This document shows positions 45,553 through 56,322 of a DNA stretch of 64,000 bases, piece by piece. Each line of letters opens with the position of its first letter. Position 1 is the stretch's first letter. Below the pieces are notes generated by a model that searched no databases, was not told the origin of the DNA, and saw nothing but the letters and a program-made list of their open reading frames with translations. This DNA is from Archegozetes longisetosus (taxonomy: Eukaryota > Arthropoda > Arachnida > Sarcoptiformes > Trhypochthoniidae): NCBI GenBank assembly GCA_018873245.2, contig JAEMBT020000001.1:10636220-10700219 (forward strand), in the 5' to 3' direction. The position numbers were made by a program, and so were the translations under genes.

Positions 45553-46995
45553 TTATTTTGAAACAGTAATGCGGTCAATATCAGGACCATAGGCATGATC
45601 GTTTGAGAATCTTAACGTATTATTGCCTGAGGCTAAATTTAGCGTTATACGTATAGATCGTATTACGTCATCGGTTGGAGGAAATTTATAATCAATTCCT
45701 GCGCCACCATTCACACTTATGGTTGCCGTGCGGTAATTACTATCGTTATTTGGATAATAAATGCGAACGGTGTGATGGCCGGCTGTGGAAACATTTATTC
45801 CGTTGAACTGAAGATAATTATCACTTCCTTTACCAATATATCCTATACAATGACCGCCTGAACCACCAGCGCACGTTTTAGAAGTTACTGCACCATGTCT
45901 GATATTTGCCGAAGACTCTGCCTCATAAACGGTACCCGTGTCCGGTGGTGAATGTTCATGAACTCCTGTAGTAGTATCAATTGTCCAATAGTCATCCCAA
46001 ATCATCGAAGCCTTAGTACCCGTTAGGACCAGTGGTAACCATATATAACGTGAGTCGACGAGATGGTCACCCTGCCAGCGATCTCCAATATAGATATAAC
46101 TGGTTGTAGTGCTTCCGACTACTGGGAGGATGTAGGCGCTTTGTGAACGATATGTAGTGTGAGAAGATGGAGCGAGGTCTGTCCAATCCGTCCACGGGCC
46201 AGACATGGAAGTTGCGGTGGAATATTTAACGGGGTTTGGATTCCATCCAGATGTGGTCGAGGTTAACATGAAGTAAGTACTACCTACTTTAACCACTGCT
46301 GGTGCTTCACGGTAGTCACCAACTTTGAAGTGATAAATCTCACCTGAAGCTTTCATATAATCGGAGCTGATGCGTGATATACGCAGTGGTGTATTAATCG
46401 TCCCGGTGCTATTTGACGAGTATATAATATAAGCGCTTCCGTCGGTATCCTGGAAAACGGTTACATCCCGGCTCTGCATTCCATCAGGTTGGAAGCTGTG
46501 TAGATAGGTATATATCCCGTCCACAACTGAACTTGTGGCCACTCCAACTTTTGCATCATGGTAATTAGAGTTGTCAATGTGCATATACATTATATATTTG
46601 TTTGTTGTTTTATCAAAGATAACTTTTGGCCTTTCAACCACACGGTTGGGGCCCAAGTCGCCACTCGATTGTCGGGGGAGAGCGTGATTTTTGAACTTCC
46701 AGTTTACGAGATCAGTTGAGGAATACACGTTGACATATGCTACATTTTTGCCCGATTTGTCTTCCCCAAACCAGTAGTATGTGCCATTCACATGAATAAA
46801 TCCTGCGCCATGCGCTTCAATTAAGTTACCAGAGGTATCCTTCCAGTCAACACCGGGAACAATTGTTTGTGGTACTGCTTTTGAGACTGTAGTTTGAATG
46901 ACCAAAATTAATGCCACGATTTGAATGGTACACAATAATATCGTATAAAATGAAGTGATGTACACATTGCACAACATTTTGTTTGCAAGCATCAA
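45553..46995 (-). CDS. GH43 glycosidase with C-terminal CBM35/6-type module (exo-beta-1,3-galactanase-like)
   Basis: A single uninterrupted 480-aa frame. Residues ~15-37 are hydrophobic (signal peptide/anchor). The five-bladed GH43 domain (~45-345) starts GVDWKDTSGNLIEAHGAGF. Three acidic/amide residues line up with those described for the GH43_24 exo-beta-1,3-galactanases: Glu121 (VVERPKVIFD), Glu230 (REAPAVV) and Gln285 (RSQSAYIL). Their spacing matches that of the fungal enzyme as I recall it. A CBM35/6-type beta-sandwich (~358-480) opens TVYEAESSANIRHGAV and ends YGPDIDRITV. The predicted role is secreted trimming of arabinogalactan side chains (plant or fungal wall glycans). The gene is intronless and clearly more GC-rich than its neighbours, while nearby genes have introns. 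This suggests horizontal acquisition from a fungus or bacterium. A minus-strand TATAAAAT lies ~45 bp upstream (47037-47044). Confidence 0.85.
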   Translation of the reverse strand: MMLANKMLCNVYITSFYTILLCTIQIVALILVIQTTVSKAVPQTIVPGVDWKDTSGNLIEAHGAGFIHVNGTYYWFGEDKSGKNVAYVNVYSSTDLVNWKFKNHALPRQSSGDLGPNRVVERPKVIFDKTTNKYIMYMHIDNSNYHDAKVGVATSSVVDGIYTYLHSFQPDGMQSRDVTVFQDTDGSAYIIYSSNSTGTINTPLRISRISSDYMKASGEIYHFKVGDYREAPAVVKVGSTYFMLTSTTSGWNPNPVKYSTATSMSGPWTDWTDLAPSSHTTYRSQSAYILPVVGSTTTSYIYIGDRWQGDHLVDSRYIWLPLVLTGTKASMIWDDYWTIDTTTGVHEHSPPDTGTVYEAESSANIRHGAVTSKTCAGGSGGHCIGYIGKGSDNYLQFNGINVSTAGHHTVRIYYPNNDSNYRTATISVNGGAGIDYKFPPTDDVIRSIRITLNLASGNNTLRFSNDHAYGPDIDRITVSK

Positions 46996-47464
46996 ATGAT
47001 TCCGTCGCTTCTCAACTTCTAATTTACTTCTAAATAATTTTATACGCTCGTTAAAGACTTTCTATCACTTACACTACACACATTTGACTCATCAACATTT
47101 ATATTAAAAATTTTCTAAACAAAGCTATATTAAACAAATGTTTGAGTTTTAATAACCCAAAACGGAGATCATTAGGCGCTTTCCCACAGAGATTCTGAAG
47201 GCTCAGTCGGATTTAGATACGGATATCTTGATATTTTTATTTAATCACTCAGACACTAACTGATCATAAATATATGGGGTACACTACTACAGTTTGTGGA
47301 TGAATTTTGAAGTAAATTTTATTTAAATATTTTGAAATAAATACTAACAATAAAAATATTAGTAACTTTGGTGAAATTGTTTTCAAAGTTAACAAAATAC
47401 TTATTAGCTTAATCAATTGTATTTTCATTATTTATCCCGTGTGCACTTATGGGATTCTTTTCAT
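46996..47464. other. Upstream region of the GH43 gene
   Basis: Holds the minus-strand TATAAAAT (47037-47044). No other feature is recognised. Confidence 0.4.
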
Positions 47465-47682
47465 ACACTCAACAACAAGCTGTTATGAGAGATACGAAAC
47501 ATTTAAAGTTATGAGCTTTAATTATGTATCGTCCATTAATAACGTCATGCTGAAGGGGATGGGGTATCTAGTGCTACATTTAACAAATTTTAACATGAAG
47601 GGGTAGAGTTTGAAAGGGTAAGAACCTTACATTCTTTTAGTTATTTTATTTGCATAAAGAATCATAAATAATTATTGGGTTA

Positions 47683-49062
47683 AAGACAAAGGCGGCATAT
47701 GAAAATTATGTTAGACAATTTAATTATAAACATTCCCATACTAATACAGGATGTTATTGATGCGTAAATATGTATATATTGTAATATAAGCTATTACAGG
47801 ATACTAGAGGTAGATCGTTTTTTGAGTCAAATTTCAAACTAATATTACAGGATAACGAAATGAGATATTTTAATTCTATCTTCACCAAATTATAACTATA
47901 ATTAACAGCTTTTAAGAACACATTAAAATGTTTATATAAATAATTTTTAGTAACGGAAAATTGTGTTTGTAAATTTCAAATGACTATTGTCATATGATAC
48001 CAATAAAAACCCAAACGTTTCTTGGTGTTAAATTAAAGCACTAATAGTCTAGTTTTAATTTTTGAAGAGTCTGCTTTGGGTTTCTTTTGGTAACAAGTAC
48101 AACTTATAAAAATAGAAATGTCCGAACAAATGTCACATTTACCTAATTTAAGATATAAATATTGTGCTTGTTGCACTGTCCGGTTGGATAGTATTATAAG
48201 ACGTGATGTAAGACGCGTCAACGAAAATGATTTAGTGACTAAATTAAATACTGTGAAGCCGATAATATTAACAAATAAAAGAAAATCAATGGATTCAACA
48301 CTGATTAACAAAGGTGATTTAATTTGTGGAAATTGTAGAAACTTTGCTAAAAAGTTCAAAGGTGATAATACTTCAAATGTGAACGTGTCACTACCTATTA
48401 CAACTAATTTGTATCCATCATTATTAAGTTTAAATTCCCCGGATAACTCTAGCACATCCCATAGTACACTACCTATTGCCAGCACTTCTACTGCCACCAC
48501 ATCCACTGCCAGCACATCCCTTCCCAGCTCATCACACGCTAGCTCTGCTAATACAAGTTCACGTTTGTATCCATTATTACCAGACTCATCAAGCGATGAA
48601 AGTGATAGCGGTGAGGTAACGTTAAAAATTCCTAGATCAATGAGAGCTAACAAAAACTGTATAATATGTAATAAGTCAAAAAATCTTATAAATGTTCCTC
48701 GTGTTATAAATGATAGTGACCATCGTGATATTGACCATCATGATAATGAAAAGCTTGACAGTGACCAGCGTGACCAAGATCACATTGAAAATCGTGTTGA
48801 GCACCTTACAATTTACCCTGATATCTCTACAATGTTACCAACAATAGATTAAAACTCATACTTTTGTTGTATATATGTCTTATAGTATGTATATATTGTC
48901 AAACTGTAAGAATTTCCATAATATTTTATTTGTCCATAACTTTTTAAATAATGCGCCGATTTTTAAAATTTTTGCTTAATTATATATCATTTTATATGCT
49001 TTATATCTGGGCAAATTAAAATTAAAATTGCTACATGTTTTTTCATCTACCGCCTTTGTCTT
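47683..49062 (+). mobile_element. 1.38-kb TIR transposon encoding a Cys-rich protein
   Basis: Inverted ends AAGACAAAGGCGG + AT-rich continuation (~40 bp similar), flanked by TA on each side (47681-47682, 49063-49064). It contains one open frame (48118-48852). There is no recognisable transposase, so it is either non-autonomous or of a family I do not know. Confidence 0.62.
48118..48852 (+). CDS. Transposon-borne Cys-rich, Ser/Thr-rich protein
   Basis: 244 aa beginning at ATG 48118. The N-terminal part has zinc-binding-like pairs (YKYCACC; LICGNC ~60 residues later). The centre is a low-complexity Ser/Thr/Ala tract (STSTATTSTASTS) and an acidic patch (PDSSSDESDSGE). A third pair (CIICNK) is followed by an Asp/His-rich repeat (DHRDIDHHDNEK). 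No catalytic motif. The paired CxxC elements suggest a zinc-dependent DNA- or protein-binding domain, perhaps the N-terminal part of a transposase whose catalytic half has been lost. A 206-codon frame on the opposite strand is a compositional shadow. Confidence 0.5.
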   Translation: MSEQMSHLPNLRYKYCACCTVRLDSIIRRDVRRVNENDLVTKLNTVKPIILTNKRKSMDSTLINKGDLICGNCRNFAKKFKGDNTSNVNVSLPITTNLYPSLLSLNSPDNSSTSHSTLPIASTSTATTSTASTSLPSSSHASSANTSSRLYPLLPDSSSDESDSGEVTLKIPRSMRANKNCIICNKSKNLINVPRVINDSDHRDIDHHDNEKLDSDQRDQDHIENRVEHLTIYPDISTMLPTID

Positions 49063-49293
49063 TATTGATTAATCTCAACAATAATGATGCTTTCATAATA
49101 ATAGATCAACTTTCTCGTTATTTTCGTGTTATGTGCGCAATGCTCATAAATTAAGGGTTTGAAAAAAATGCAACGTTCTACCTAGGGGGGTAGTGGTGTT
49201 AAAGCTTTGCGAATTACAGCGTAAAAATGGGTAGGGGTCCTCACGAGATCATTTTGGCGTAACGTTATTAATGGTAATGACTTGTTGAGTGTT

Positions 49294-50544
49294 CATATTA
49301 TGCTTTGGCTTAGGCTTAGGTTTTTGTTCATACGATGGGTTGATTTTCAAAAGGTTCTAGTTGCATAAAACTGATTAAGAAAAACGCAAAATCTTTTATG
49401 ATTGTAATCGATTTTATAGATAAATTGAATCTTAAAGTGTAGTTTTCTATAAGATTTAAGCCACTTCATCGGAAACAACATCGGCAATCAATCCTAAATT
49501 TTATTACTTATATGAAAAGATGTAAATATAATTTCTTCAATTTTATCACTTGAGCTCTTTTAGAAATCAAGGCTTCATATTATGATAAAAGACATCCTAT
49601 TTATATTTTTTAAATAATTTGTTGAGAAATAAGCACATGTTCTGTCGAACGCATGATTAGACACTATACTACTATCCATGAACTGTACTACTATACTTTC
49701 TATGGTAAATTAATAAAACCTTTGTTTTTCTTTCAAATGAAAACACTAAAAAATTGGAAATAAGCTTGTTTGCTTTGATTGTCGCTCTCTGTTTAATCAT
49801 TAAAAAGTATGAAGATTTTATAAATGTATACATTTTCACGACAGCAATATGTTTGAAAAATTCTTAATATTTTTTCAATGAGTGTGATATTTTGAATTTA
49901 GCCCCCTGGAGCAACATTACTTGTATTACACTGTATTAATATCAGTTGTTTTCAATCAAATAAACTTAGATTTAGAGAACGCAATTTCTAAGTCCAGCTT
50001 ATATCACAATATGATGATTAGTATACTTAGACCAATCCACAATACTGAAGTTTTGGCTTCTGTAGATCGCAGTCATAGAAAAAATCAATGTGTCTGAATT
50101 TTAATTAGTTACCAATTTTTATAATACTTTTGACATTGTAAAGAATTCGAGAAATCTTAATACCATCAAAATGTTTAGCTAAAAACCACATTGATTAATA
50201 TTCCTAAGATTTTCACTTTTCTGTATTAATGGCGAATTAGGGGTCCATTAAAATGACATTAATATCTGTTCAAATGCAACGATATGTCATTGCTCAGGCA
50301 TTACTGACATGACTGGCGCTGACACTGACTTAAATATTGTAGAGAAAAAAAATTTAATGAAATGGATAAGTTTAGTAAAATTCAGAACTATTTGTCAGGA
50401 GTTAATGTAAACTTTTGTAGAACAAATGTTTAATTGAAATAATACACTTTTATTTGAAGGCTTGTTTCAAAGAAGTATACAAATTAAATCTTTTACTAAA
50501 AGACTAAGAAGAAAACCCAAAGCCCTTTACTTTTAGCCCCGCTT
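49294..50544. other. Intergenic
   Basis: No gene or bounded repeat recognised. Confidence 0.4.
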
Positions 50545-51548
50545 TGAGCCTGAACGCCACCTATATTTTTAGATACCCCTCTCCTTGTACTACCCACATC
50601 TAAAATATCTTTCAAAAGTAAGAACGCCTAAGCGAGATATAGGGTAAAATGTGTAAATGTGTAAAATCCAGTTATTTAAATATTTTAACATTTTAATGAC
50701 TTATTTTACAAAAATATAGTAATAGTAAGTATTATACATAAATGTAGCACATAAAAACAAAAAATAATAGGAAAAACGTAAAATAAAAATATTTAATTTT
50801 AAAAGTGATTGATATATTGAACACAATAAAACACATTTCCCCCCACATTGAGCCACCTCTTCGTGGTGTGGGGGAGGCAACGAGCTTCAGCTCGGCGAAC
50901 GGCTCAAAAACTATGGCTATGGCCAACAATAATAATTTAGATAACCCGGCTGAAATGGGGATACCAGCACCGGGGGTGAGTTGGCAGGCTCCCGTGGCCC
51001 AAATAGGGCGATGTACATTAGGAATAATGTACATATTAGTTGATGTCAGCAAAACGGAAGTTGATTCAATTATTGAATATTGCTGTCAGTGCAAAACAGG
51101 CCTCAGGACTATCGGGTGCTGTGCACACGTAATGGTAGTTTTGTGGTATTTCGGAATCGGCAGGTACGAGTCCGAGATAGCAAGACCAGCAAACTCGCTG
51201 GACGGGTTTTATGTCGATTTTACTTCTGATAGCACTGACAGCGAGTAGGATGGGAGGGTGATATATTATAATTATTTTATATTTATTTTATTTTATTTAT
51301 ATTATTTATTCTTTTTTTTAAAATTTTTAAACTCTATACCTATGTGTGATACTTAGTATTACTATATTTCTATAAAACAAACAATTTTAATGTAAAAAAT
51401 ATTGAAATAATTGCGATTTTATACACTTTTTCCTGTAACAAATTTTGTCATATATCTCACTTAGGCGTTTGCACTAGTGTCAAATATTTTAGGCGTAAGT
51501 AGTACATGGATAGAGGTATCTAAAAATATAGATGGCGCTCGGGCTCAT
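50545..51548 (+). mobile_element. ~1-kb element with ~120-bp TIRs and SWIM-type protein fragment
   Basis: The left end TGAGCCTGAACGCCACCTAT and ~120 bp after it match the reverse complement of the right end (TGAGCCCGAGCGCCATCTAT). Shared blocks include ATATTTTTAGATACC, GTACTAC and CGCCTAAG-GAGATAT. Long TIRs plus a SWIM-like finger recall MULE-type elements. The interior is a deletion derivative holding only a C-terminal transposase piece. No clear target duplication seen. Confidence 0.65.
50805..51248 (+). pseudogene. SWIM-type zinc-finger C-terminus of a transposase
   Basis: The open frame lacks an initial ATG in its homologous part. CCQCKTGLRTIGCCAHVMVV + LWYFGIGRYES is a classic CxC...CxH SWIM finger followed by LWYxG, a combination common at the C-termini of DDE transposases in insects and cnidarians. 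It ends with ARPANSLDGFYVDF and an acidic tail. The catalytic core is absent, so it cannot mobilise the element alone. The coding stretch is much more GC-rich than surroundings. Confidence 0.6.
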
Positions 51549-52511
51549 TGTAGGGCATATATAGAATAAAGAGGCCTAATAAAGATAAAAGATTCAATAT
51601 TCCGGATGAACTTGAAATGTCTTACAAGGAAGTTATAGATTAAATAAATGTGAATGGTTCTGCCACTGGCATTGGACGCCTTCCACCGAGATGGGCGCTG
51701 GTGAATGAGACTGGGGGCGAATATATTCACTAATCAGTTGTTCAAATTTTAGTTCTATTAAATATCTCTAAAGATATGATAATCTGGATACTTAACTCAA
51801 TCCCTGATATAACTATTCGTAAATTTCAATGAAAGCACTGTGTTACTAAAATATATACAAACCCCATTTGGTTATTTTTGTTGAACTTTGAATTAAGTTG
51901 GAAGTGATATCTCTATACAATGGGCTTCAAGATCTGAATCCCGAAATTTTTATAAGCTTTTATATGTATTAAATACTCATGTTTCATATAATCTTCAATA
52001 GTCTTAGCTTTTGAACATAGGGGTCTCACTTTGGTGTACTTTTTCCTGGCTTGACTTAAGAAGACCGCAACCCTGTATACATTTCATCAGCTCTGCCCAA
52101 ATCTTTAAATAAGCCCTAAAATGAGACAAATTTCATCTTATACATAAATACATATTTCCGTCAAATTAAAAATTATTTATTACTCTGTTTTCTGAAATAT
52201 TTATGTGTTTTAAGCATATTTATCACAATTTATCCTTTTCTCTAGAACTTTCTAAGTTTTTATTCTAAAGATTGAATTTTTACGAAGATTTATAAAACGA
52301 CAACTGCTTTGAAGCTGCACTTTTGAAAATTTAATTGAGTTTTGGAATTCCATAGTCATGCTGATACAATATTAAACGAGTTTTTTAGCGCAAATTCTAT
52401 CTGAAATGACTTTTCAGAAATTATACTTTGGTGTTCTCCATAAATCATGATAGAATAATATAAATTTAGCAAAACTTCCGAATTTCACTGATTTTCGTAA
52501 ATATTTATATA
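51549..52511. other. Intergenic
   Basis: No gene supported. Confidence 0.4.
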
Positions 52512-52720
52512 CAGCATGGCTTAAAGTTTTTTTTATCCCTAATTAAAAAATGCGCTCATAACCAAAAAACAAAACCGCATAACTCTATAGTAGTAGAGTG
52601 CTTTATATGAGTACAATATATTTAAGATAGGGGATATAAATGATAAGATTTTAAACTGTCTTAAAATTTACTAAGAAGAGCTTTTTTCAATTAGGGATAA
52701 AAAAATTTTAAGCCATGCGG
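52512..52720. mobile_element. 209-bp Tc1/mariner-type MITE
   Basis: Ends CAGCATGGCTTAAAGTTTTT / its reverse complement (from CCGCATGGC), with the shared ATCCCTAATT block further in. TA flanks at 52510-52511 and 52721-52722. Confidence 0.75.
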
Positions 52721-52722
52721 TA

Positions 52723-53587
52723 CATATGTTTCAAAACACAAATTAAAATTATGTTTTTATGATGGTCTTTAATGATAAGATGCTTTGTTGTATTATTTCT
52801 TAGTTTTATATTTCCTTTTATGGAAGACTTAATTAACTACAAACTATTATTGTGTGGCAATTCGTGGTTGTGTCATATGTTTATTGCCATAATTTATTTT
52901 TGCGAAAATCTGTCAAGTGACGAAATAAATTTCTATTAAATGATGAACTTTTAGTCAAACTGAATAGAAATCAACATTTTACAAGGTGTGTTCATTGATT
53001 AATACGGTTTTTTAATTACTTTCTAACTCTAGGAAATTTTTAATTTTTTTATTTTTAGCTTCGGATTAAAGTTAATTAGTTCAGATTTACCGAAATAAAC
53101 ACTGTGGGAATCCTATTGACGAAATAGAAGCTCTTACAGAATAGATTTGTTATAGTTTAACTGATTCTTTACAATATACGTCACAAGAACGACCGATGCT
53201 TAGGTCGCTAAAATCTAATTTTGCAGTAAACTGTTTCGCCATAATCAGTGATACACTTTATTGTAATCGGAAAAAGATGGAAACTCACTGCAATTAAAGT
53301 AAAGTTTTACACAATAGACCAGAACAATATTTCAAAGGAACAATCATTCTATCATTTCATACTAACAACAAATTATTCATTGTTACAAATTTCTGTCAAA
53401 TCAAATTGATTTGTTCTTGTTTTAGATTCGACAACAAAATTCATGAAATAAACTATGGTTACAATATTTTGAATATTTATTGGGATATCAGGGATTTCAA
53501 TTACTTCACAATGATTTTAAAAGTTCGTGCACTCTATCATGTCTTATTGGTTGTATAAAAAACGAATATAGAGTTACAGTTCAAAAA
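52723..53587. other. Intergenic
   Basis: No gene seen. Confidence 0.4.
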
Positions 53588-54405
53588 ACTATATTGAAAT
53601 ATTTGATGGAAATTCATTTAGATTGACATTTATATGGGATGAAAGACAACCATTCATTACCTATAATAAGGACACCAGTCATGTTTTTTGAGTTATTTTT
53701 TTTAAAACAGAGGACTATTTGGAATGTGATTTGAGATCAGTGCTAATCAATTATACGATTATCTGATAGAAATGCGTTTGTTGTTCTATTACTATTTCAC
53801 AGAAATTTATAGAGTAATTTTACATAAAATCATAAAATTTTTTGTTTGATGCAAACAATATTAATGATGGAAAAGTGAATTTAGACTTTACATTACTCTA
53901 GTTTTTCAAAGAAAGATAGCAATCATCACATTCATCGATAATCAATCTGATGTCTAAATCATATCTTTATTTCTAAATATAGTATCTTATCTTTAAGTCG
54001 TCGATCCGGAAATATTATTAATTTTAAGGTAATTATTTTTTGATTTTTGGAAGGAATTCTCTCTTCAATAAATAAGTTACTAATAGACTAAGCTATTCGA
54101 GTATAAAATTAAGTTACATTCTTTGATTTTAACCATTGATTATAAATTTTGTGTTTATTCGATTGTTTACAAACAAATTTACAATACTAAACAATTTTCT
54201 CATTGCTGAATAAAAGCATGTTTTTTACTCAACTTGAAGCAAGAATTTTTCTGAAAATAGATAAGATTTAATCTTGAAAAATCGAGTCATATTTGTTAAT
54301 AAATTGAACTTTTTTAATTTCAAAACCAAAGAATACAATTTCGGCTAACTTATAGTTTTAGTTAAGTTTTACTCATCAAATACAATCAAAGTTATTTTCG
54401 AATAT
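53588..54405 (+). repeat. ~820-bp long inverted repeat, left arm (A)
   Basis: Nearly identical in reverse complement to 61368-62212. Example landmarks: GAAATATTTGATGGAAATTC at the outer edge, ATCAAAGTTATTTT at the inner edge. No coding. The two arms enclose the ionotropic-receptor locus. Confidence 0.85.
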
Positions 54406-54450
54406 CTGAAATATTAATCAAAAGTTTCAATATAGACGAATTAAATTTGC

Positions 54451-55891
54451 AATTTTCTAATTTTGCAAGTAGGGAAAATCAATTGACATGTTATAATGAA
54501 AATAAATTGAATATGAGGCAGAATCAACAAGTTAGTGAACTTTCCTAATTACGTTATGGACAATTGAGTTCTTTAGTAAACATTTTTCAATCGTTTATGA
54601 CATACAAAAAGAATTTTGAACTCTAGTTTTCATAAAGAACAACCTAAAGAATCGATAGAATGTTCATTTAAAAATCATTATTATTAGCAATAGAAATGAT
54701 ATTTACACTTACTCAAAAGCATGAGATAAAATATAGTGATTTATAGTCATTAACAATATTTATTTTATGCAATAGTCATAAATTGAAAATGAGGAGCGCT
54801 GACATTGTCTAATCTCATAAGTAAATATTTTGTTTAACTATAGTTATAAAGTTTTCAGTTTATTTCCAAGTAATTTTTGGCTTCTATTTAGAATAAATGC
54901 TTAACATTAAGACACAATTGTGTTCAACTTATGAAGTTTTGCAAGATATATAAAATTTACGGTAAATACTATACAAAAATATACTAGAACGTTTTTCAAT
55001 GTTAATTCTATAACTGGCAATATCGTAAATTCTTTTAGGACAGAAACGATTATCTTACATATGCAGGGGGACCAGTTTTTACTGAGCTTTTTCATGGACT
55101 TTAAAAGTGTAAGAGGGAACCAATTTGAATACTTTAAAGGAAAATTTTAAAAATTAAATTGTTATTTCGGAATAACAGTAATCTCTTTAGTTAGAATTCT
55201 AATAATTTTAATTAAGAAATTATGACAAAACAGCTTGTAATTTAACAGGAAGTTCTCGAAAACGCTGTATGACAAAGCGAACCGATAACAGAATTTAACA
55301 AGTCTGGAGAAAAACACGATATTGCCAGTTATAGAATTAACATTGAAAAACGTTCTAGTATATTTTTGTATAGTATTTACCGTAAATTTTATATATCTTG
55401 CAAAACTTCATAAGTTGAACACAATTGTGTCTTAATGTTAAGCATTTATTCTAAATAGAAGCCAAAAATTACTTGGAAATAAACTGAAAACTTTATAACT
55501 ATAGTTAAACAAAATATTTACTTATGAGATTAGACAATGTCAGCGCTCCTCATTTTCAATTTATGACTATTGCATAAAATAAATATTGTTAATGACTATA
55601 AATCACTATATTTTATCTCATGCTTTTGAGTAAGTGTAAATATCATTTCTATTGCTAATAATAATGATTTTTAAATGAACATTCTATCGATTCTTTAGGT
55701 TGTTCTTTATGAAAACTAGAGTTCAAAATTCTTTTTGTATGTCATAAACGATTGAAAAATGTTTACTAAAGAACTCAATTGTCCATAACGTAATTAGGAA
55801 AGTTCACTAACTTGTTGATTCTGCCTCATATTCAATTCATTTTCATTATAACATGTCAATTGATTTTACCTACTTGCAAAAATAGAAAACT
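54451..55891. repeat. 1.44-kb palindrome, ~575-bp arms and ~290-bp spacer
   Basis: The left arm 54451-55026 and right arm 55317-55891 are reverse complements that look essentially identical over more than 550 bp by eye, for example around CACAATTGTGTTCAACTTAT. The spacer 55027-55316 is unrelated AT-rich sequence. No gene inside. It could be a fold-back transposon, a recent inverted duplication or an assembly artefact. Confidence 0.85.
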
Positions 55892-56322
55892 CGTTTATCG
55901 CTGCATATCGTTCTTACAATTCTTTTGATTATCTATATTTCTTAAACCTTCGAATATAAGTTTCAGAATAAGGACGTCAACACTTTGTTGATAGAAACCT
56001 GGAGAAAGAGTTTCAAAGGAAAATCATGAGATAATTTTCGAGAATTATTTTCAATAAGTTTAAGATAAAAGAGTGGACCAAAGGATAAAATTTTGATCTG
56101 AAACTTTACACCTGCGCCGAAGGCCAGAGACATTATATCAATTTGAAGAGTTGGCATTCATTGTTCAGAGAAGTAGCATTTCGCTTGCTATTCATGTGAA
56201 TGATTAAGAACAAATTTAATTGCTATAACAAAATTCTTGATAATTATTCCAAACCTTGAGAAAATCTCTTATATTTCTTTAAATGATGAACAAGTAAAAT
56301 AAATATAATTACATCGAAAATT
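55892..56322. other. Region before the ionotropic-receptor-like gene
   Basis: No convincing upstream exon or TATA/Inr pair. A 64-codon minus-strand frame here has no support. Confidence 0.35.

Larger units (their letters stand above)
47465..49293. mobile_element. Outer, older inverted-repeat element hosting a TIR transposon
   Basis: ACACTCAACAA (47465) faces TTGTTGAGTGTT (49282-49293). Both flanks share CCATTAATAACGT in inverse orientation further in. Similarity between the arms is patchy, as in an old element. The better-defined 47683-49062 element lies inside. Confidence 0.4.

Noticed and set aside
48033-48653. 206-codon open frame on the minus strand
   Set aside because: It lies wholly opposite the Cys-rich transposon protein, is low-complexity Leu/Val-rich as expected from the Ser/Thr-rich complement, and has no domain.
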